From positions 49,813 to 56,873 of the forward strand of contig MGNS01000166.1 of NCBI GenBank assembly GCA_001795165.1: DNA of 7,061 bases, in the 5' to 3' direction. Every line of letters begins with the position of its first letter. Positions within the stretch are counted from its first letter, which is position 1. This DNA comes from Chloroflexi bacterium RBG_16_57_11 (lineage in GTDB: Bacteria; Chloroflexota; Anaerolineae; Anaerolineales; UBA4823). Below are positions 6,629 through 7,061 of this stretch, one piece after another. A program made the position numbers and the translations under genes. The notes below the pieces were generated by a model, which was not told where the DNA came from, did not search any database, and saw only the letters and a program-made list of their open reading frames with translations.

Positions 6629-7061
6629 TTAGAGGTGAGTTCCGATCCAGTAACCGGTCGCCAGCCCGACGCCATCCAAAGAGCGCTCGCGCAGGAAATC
6701 ACCATGCGCCAGTGCTGTACCTGCAATGAAGAGATTGTTAAAAATGGGCATCCCATCTTGACCAATAGGCTGGAATTGTTGGTTTATTTCAATTCCTGTT
6801 GTGAAAATAGGGTGTGGCTCCTGTCCAAAAAACTCGCGGTTGAACCATTCACCGCGTTGGGATGGCGCCCGGATAGGAAGGCCACAAACCACCTCTTCGA
6901 TCACGCCATCGTAGCGGGCAATAAATCCGCCGCCAAGCAAGCCGCCGGTGGCGAGGATAAAATTCCGCGCCCGGTTGGGCTTTCGCCGGGCCGCTGCTTC
7001 ACTCCAAAATAGCACTAATTGGTCCGGTTGGCTGGCTTCGATACCGGTAACCTGCATCCCC
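6629..7061 (-). CDS. glpB: Anaerobic glycerol-3-phosphate dehydrogenase subunit B, C-terminal part
   Basis: Only the last 144 codons or so are in the window; the frame is open through the right edge and the true start lies outside, so the Met at 7057 is internal. GlpB is a flavin-binding subunit that works with GlpA in oxidising sn-glycerol-3-phosphate to dihydroxyacetone phosphate. Recognisable pieces, counted from that Met: NFILATGGLLGGG (32-44), which corresponds to the FAD-domain strand and glycine turn of GlpB, RGEWFNREFFGQEP (67-80), close to the RGEWY...DFF segment of E. coli GlpB, and NLFIAGTALAHGD (107-119), the C-terminal FAD-contact segment. The TAA stop at 6631-6629 is 13 bases before glpC, the same gene order as in the enterobacterial glpABC operon, so glpA is expected further right. 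The call rests on remembered family sequence and on the adjacent glpC. Confidence 0.87.
   Translation of the reverse strand, partial: GMQVTGIEASQPDQLVLFWSEAAARRKPNRARNFILATGGLLGGGFIARYDGVIEEVVCGLPIRAPSQRGEWFNREFFGQEPHPIFTTGIEINQQFQPIGQDGMPIFNNLFIAGTALAHGDFLRERSLDGVGLATGYWIGTHL

Noticed and set aside
6616..6765. A 50-residue N-terminal extension of GlpC starting at the ATG at 6765
   Set aside because: It overlaps the conserved C-terminus of GlpB, has no GlpC-like content, and the ATG at 6615 gives the normal distance to the first Fe-S motif.

Overview
The window is a compact bacterial segment in which every supportable gene lies on the minus strand, so transcription runs from high to low coordinates. 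Six genes cover almost all of it. The longest non-coding gap is 77 bases, and no stretch of 300 bases lacks a gene. I see no RNA gene, insertion sequence, CRISPR array or convincing intrinsic terminator. Composition is moderate in GC. The gene set (GlpC/GlpB-type anaerobic glycerol-3-phosphate dehydrogenase, a penicillin-acylase-family Ntn hydrolase, a PRPP synthetase homologue, two MFS carriers) and the general look of the proteins suggest an anaerobic or facultative bacterium, possibly of the Chloroflexota (Anaerolineae-like). That placement is an inference from gene content; no marker here proves it.

Right part (7061 down to 5332): the C-terminal third of GlpB, cut by the window edge, is followed after 13 bases by a complete GlpC. 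Together with a GlpA expected beyond the right edge, these would form the membrane-associated anaerobic glycerol-3-phosphate dehydrogenase. That enzyme oxidises sn-glycerol-3-phosphate to dihydroxyacetone phosphate and passes electrons through GlpC Fe-S centres to the quinone pool.

Middle (5335 down to 1601): an MFS_3/EntS-type carrier starts inside the glpC stop (ATGA overlap). Ten bases or fewer after its stop, a TTG-started penicillin-acylase-family hydrolase begins behind a good Shine-Dalgarno sequence. The spacing makes glpB-glpC-MFS-acylase look like one transcription unit, although glycerol-phosphate oxidation and amide hydrolysis have no obvious shared task.

Left part (1600 down to 1): a sigma70-like promoter with a perfect TATAAT lies in the 77-base gap and should drive a PRPP synthetase homologue. 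This protein keeps most catalytic residues but has a shortened, altered ribose-5-phosphate loop. After 26 bases comes the N-terminal part of a DHA2-type (EmrB/QacA) drug exporter that runs off the left edge.

The points most worth a second look are the altered PRPP loop and the coupling of a carrier and a seemingly cytoplasmic acylase to glpBC. I found no clear sign of a wholly new system.
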